Shown: positions 62,061 to 64,000 of the stretch, piece after piece
How the letters are laid out: every line of letters starts with the position of its first letter
How positions within the stretch are numbered: the stretch's first letter is position 1
Assembly (NCBI RefSeq): GCF_031457495.1
Contig: NZ_JAVDWM010000001.1
Span: 310,001-374,000, forward strand
DNA length: 64,000 nucleotides
From: Sphingopyxis sp. BE259
GTDB lineage: Bacteria > Pseudomonadota > Alphaproteobacteria > Sphingomonadales > Sphingomonadaceae
Direction: 5' to 3'
Program-made: the position numbers and the translations under genes
The notes under the pieces: generated by a model
Databases searched by the model: none
The model's input: only the letters and a program-made list of their open reading frames with translations
Told to the model about the DNA's origin: nothing

Positions 62061-63283
62061 TCGGGCGTATCGCCGCTGGTCCGCGTGACGCGGGGCAGGC
62101 GCCGCAGCATCAGGATCGCGAGCAGGCCAAAGATCGCCGACACGATGAAGGCGGCGCCCGGAAAATGCACCGGCGCTTTATCCGCCGTAAAATAGGCCAT
62201 GGTGCCGGTCAGCACGATCGGCGCGACGAGTTGGCCCAGCCCCATCGCCATCGCCGAAATCCCCTGCACCTCGCCCTGCGTTTCGGCGGTGGCGCGCCGC
62301 GACATCAGCGCGTTGAGCGACGGCTGCACCGGCGCCTGCAACGCGATCGGCAGCAACAACAGGAACGCGCCCCAGGTCGAGGTGACAAAGGCAAAGCCCA
62401 GATAATTGGCGACCGCGATAAAAATGCCGATCGTCGCGGCATCGCGCTCGCCAAAGCGCGCGACCATCGGCCCAACGACAAACGCTTGCCCCAGCGCGAT
62501 CATCACCCCGACCGCGGCCAGGCTGGCGCCGATCATCCCGGGGGTCCAGCCGAGCTGCGCGATGCAGTAAAAGCTCCACGTCATCGGATAGACCAGGCTG
62601 GCGATCTGCCACAACGTCAGCACGCTCGCGACGCCGCCCATGCCGGGCAGGCCGCGCATCGTCTTGAGCGCGCCCAGCGGATTGGCGCGCCGCCAGTCAA
62701 AGGCGCGGCGGCGCTCGGGCGGCAGCGTTTCGGGGAAGATGAACAGACCATAGAGCATGTTGGCGGCAGCGAGGATCGCGGCGGCGACGAACGGCGCGCG
62801 TGGGCCGATCTCACCCAGGAAACCGCCGATCGCCGGACCCGCGACAAAACCGACCCCGAACGCCGCGCCGACAAAGCCGAAGTTGCGCGCGCGTTCTTCG
62901 GGTTTGGTGATGTCGGCGATCGCCGCCTGCGCGGCGGCATAACTGCCACCGAATACCCCTGACAAAGCGCGCGCCACGAAAAGCCAGGGCAGCGTCTGAA
63001 CAATCGTCAGCAACGCATAATCGATCGCCAGACCGCCCAGCGACAACAGCAGCACGCGTCGCCGCCCGAACCGATCGGACAGATTACCCAGCACCGGCGA
63101 CGCCAGAAAGGTCGCGACCGCCATCACCAGCCCGATCCACGCCCCGACCTCGATCGCCTGGGGCAAGTCGATGCGCCCGACCTCCATCACCAGCTGCGGC
63201 AACACCGGCATGATGATGCCGAAACCGACCGCGTCGATAAAAATCGTCGCGACGATGAAGGGAATGGTACGCGATGCGGTCAC
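62033..63283 (-). CDS. MFS transporter, TetA/MdtG-like drug:proton antiporter family
   Basis: The 416-aa product has 12 helices and the family motifs [20 protein letters not shown] in helix 1, [20 protein letters not shown] in loop 2-3 and [20 protein letters not shown] in helix 4-5. This is the layout of the TetA(A) family. Sequence alone does not show tetracycline export, and many such chromosomal proteins have other cargo. It overlaps the CinA-like gene at its 3' end. Confidence 0.87.
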   Translation of the reverse strand: MTASRTIPFIVATIFIDAVGFGIIMPVLPQLVMEVGRIDLPQAIEVGAWIGLVMAVATFLASPVLGNLSDRFGRRRVLLLSLGGLAIDYALLTIVQTLPWLFVARALSGVFGGSYAAAQAAIADITKPEERARNFGFVGAAFGVGFVAGPAIGGFLGEIGPRAPFVAAAILAAANMLYGLFIFPETLPPERRRAFDWRRANPLGALKTMRGLPGMGGVASVLTLWQIASLVYPMTWSFYCIAQLGWTPGMIGASLAAVGVMIALGQAFVVGPMVARFGERDAATIGIFIAVANYLGFAFVTSTWGAFLLLLPIALQAPVQPSLNALMSRRATAETQGEVQGISAMAMGLGQLVAPIVLTGTMAYFTADKAPVHFPGAAFIVSAIFGLLAILMLRRLPRVTRTSGDTPDQMPPSVTA

Positions 63284-63414
63284 AAGATTTCCCGACGGAG
63301 AAGGGTTTGGCGGCTCATACCGCGACGGCGCCGAATCGCACCAATGCTTTTCAGTTGTGCCGCGGTTTTTATCACCCTAGCGGCACCGATCCCGCTTTGG
63401 AGCGTTAGCAGCCG

Positions 63415-64000
63415 ATGAAACTCGAAATCACCGCCGCGCTCGACTATCGCCTGGGCGATCCGGTCGACCTGATGCTGCACATCGAAGCCGCAGCAATCCC
63501 CGAACAGCTGATCCTGAACGCCGTGCTCGACGTTGGCGATTGTGAATATTTCGCCCGCGTTCCGGCGCAGGACATGATCGGCGACCGCATCTGGCTGCGC
63601 CGCGGCGGCGAGCTGAATGTCCGCTATCGCACGACGGTCGAAATCCAGCGCGACGTGATCGATTACCGCACGCTGGACAAGGTGCCGATGCACCGGCTGC
63701 CCGGCGAGACGGTCCAATATCTCAACGAATCGCGCTATTGCCCCGCCAACAAATTCATCCACTTCGTCCAGGACGAGTTCGGCGATGTCGAGGGCGGCGC
63801 CAAGATCGGCCGGATGCGCGACTGGATCGAGGCGCATTTCACTTATGTATCGGGGTCGAGCGATGCCGAAACCGGCGCGCTTGACAGCTTTGTCGAACGG
63901 CAGGGGGTGTGCCGCGACTATGCCCATGTGATGGTCAGCCTGGCGCGCGCGGCGGCGATCCCGGCGCGCATCGTCAGCGTCTATGCGCTGGGCGTCGAAC
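63415..64000 (+). CDS. Transglutaminase-like cysteine protease-fold protein, 3' end outside window
   Basis: The frame is open for 195 codons from the ATG at 63415 to the right edge. It starts MKLEITAALDYRLGDPVDLM and has an N-terminal beta domain, then YLNESRYCPANKFIHFVQDE and a transglutaminase-like core with the catalytic Cys in ERQGVCRDYAHVMVSLARAA (near 165-184). The expected His and Asp would lie beyond the window. Members cleave or form isopeptide bonds. Confidence 0.87.
   Translation, partial: MKLEITAALDYRLGDPVDLMLHIEAAAIPEQLILNAVLDVGDCEYFARVPAQDMIGDRIWLRRGGELNVRYRTTVEIQRDVIDYRTLDKVPMHRLPGETVQYLNESRYCPANKFIHFVQDEFGDVEGGAKIGRMRDWIEAHFTYVSGSSDAETGALDSFVERQGVCRDYAHVMVSLARAAAIPARIVSVYALGVE

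Noticed and set aside
62033..63283. Tetracycline-resistance determinant
   Set aside because: It belongs to the TetA/MdtG family but has no adjacent tetR or mobile element, so drug export cannot be claimed.

Overview
The window is a gene-dense, GC-rich chromosomal segment with 63 supported protein genes and no rRNA, tRNA, CRISPR array, phage or insertion sequence that I could recognise. The content (TonB-dependent receptor with a uronate locus, many acyl-CoA and short-chain dehydrogenases, phosphoenolpyruvate carboxylase, NupC and spinster-type transporters, and abundant short intergenic hairpin repeats) points to an alphaproteobacterium of the Sphingomonadaceae, Sphingopyxis- or Sphingomonas-like. 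This is judged from gene style and has not been tested by a database search.

1-13.3 kb is a pectin/galacturonate utilisation locus: a secreted pectate lyase (cut by the left edge), a TonB-dependent receptor, an exported GH43 glycosidase, altronate dehydratase (uxaA), an FAH/MhpD-type hydratase, an ExuT-type uronate transporter, uronate isomerase (uxaC) and a UxuB/UxaB-type reductase. Three copies of a GACACCGGT-type palindrome lie in the two divergent intergenic regions and probably bind one shared repressor encoded elsewhere. A LysR regulator and a CoA-acylating aldehyde dehydrogenase follow as a divergent pair.

15-20.7 kb holds small envelope proteins and RidA, then a valine catabolic set: an ACAD8-like acyl-CoA dehydrogenase, a 3-hydroxyisobutyryl-CoA hydrolase, an enoyl-CoA hydratase, an 85-aa membrane protein and 3-hydroxyisobutyrate dehydrogenase.

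21-36 kb is an acyl-CoA island. It has a FadB-like bifunctional enzyme, a beta-lactamase-fold serine hydrolase, and a leftward operon of an ACAD10/11-type dehydrogenase, a zinc alcohol dehydrogenase, an ACAD10/11-type (LvaA-like) kinase and two short-chain dehydrogenases. It also has a GPH-type symporter with a third SDR, and a rightward pair of acyl-CoA dehydrogenases that look like the two subunits of a heteromeric enzyme. The kinase and ACAD10/11-type pair suggests that 4-hydroxyacyl-CoAs are handled by phosphorylation and elimination, as in the levulinate pathway. This is the most interesting system in the window.

36-64 kb is mostly housekeeping: ppc, gluQ, cobalamin adenosyltransferase, egtB-egtD (ergothioneine), a 3-hydroxyacyl-CoA dehydrogenase, an epoxide hydrolase, an MliC-like lipoprotein beside a beta/gamma-crystallin-like secreted protein, nupC, yhhQ, argB, yggT, folD, marC, sodC, transporters, LMW-PTP overlapping thpR, a BI-1 family protein, a GST, a CinA-like protein and a transglutaminase-like gene cut by the right edge. 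Hairpin repeats of at least four families occupy most of the longer intergenic gaps.
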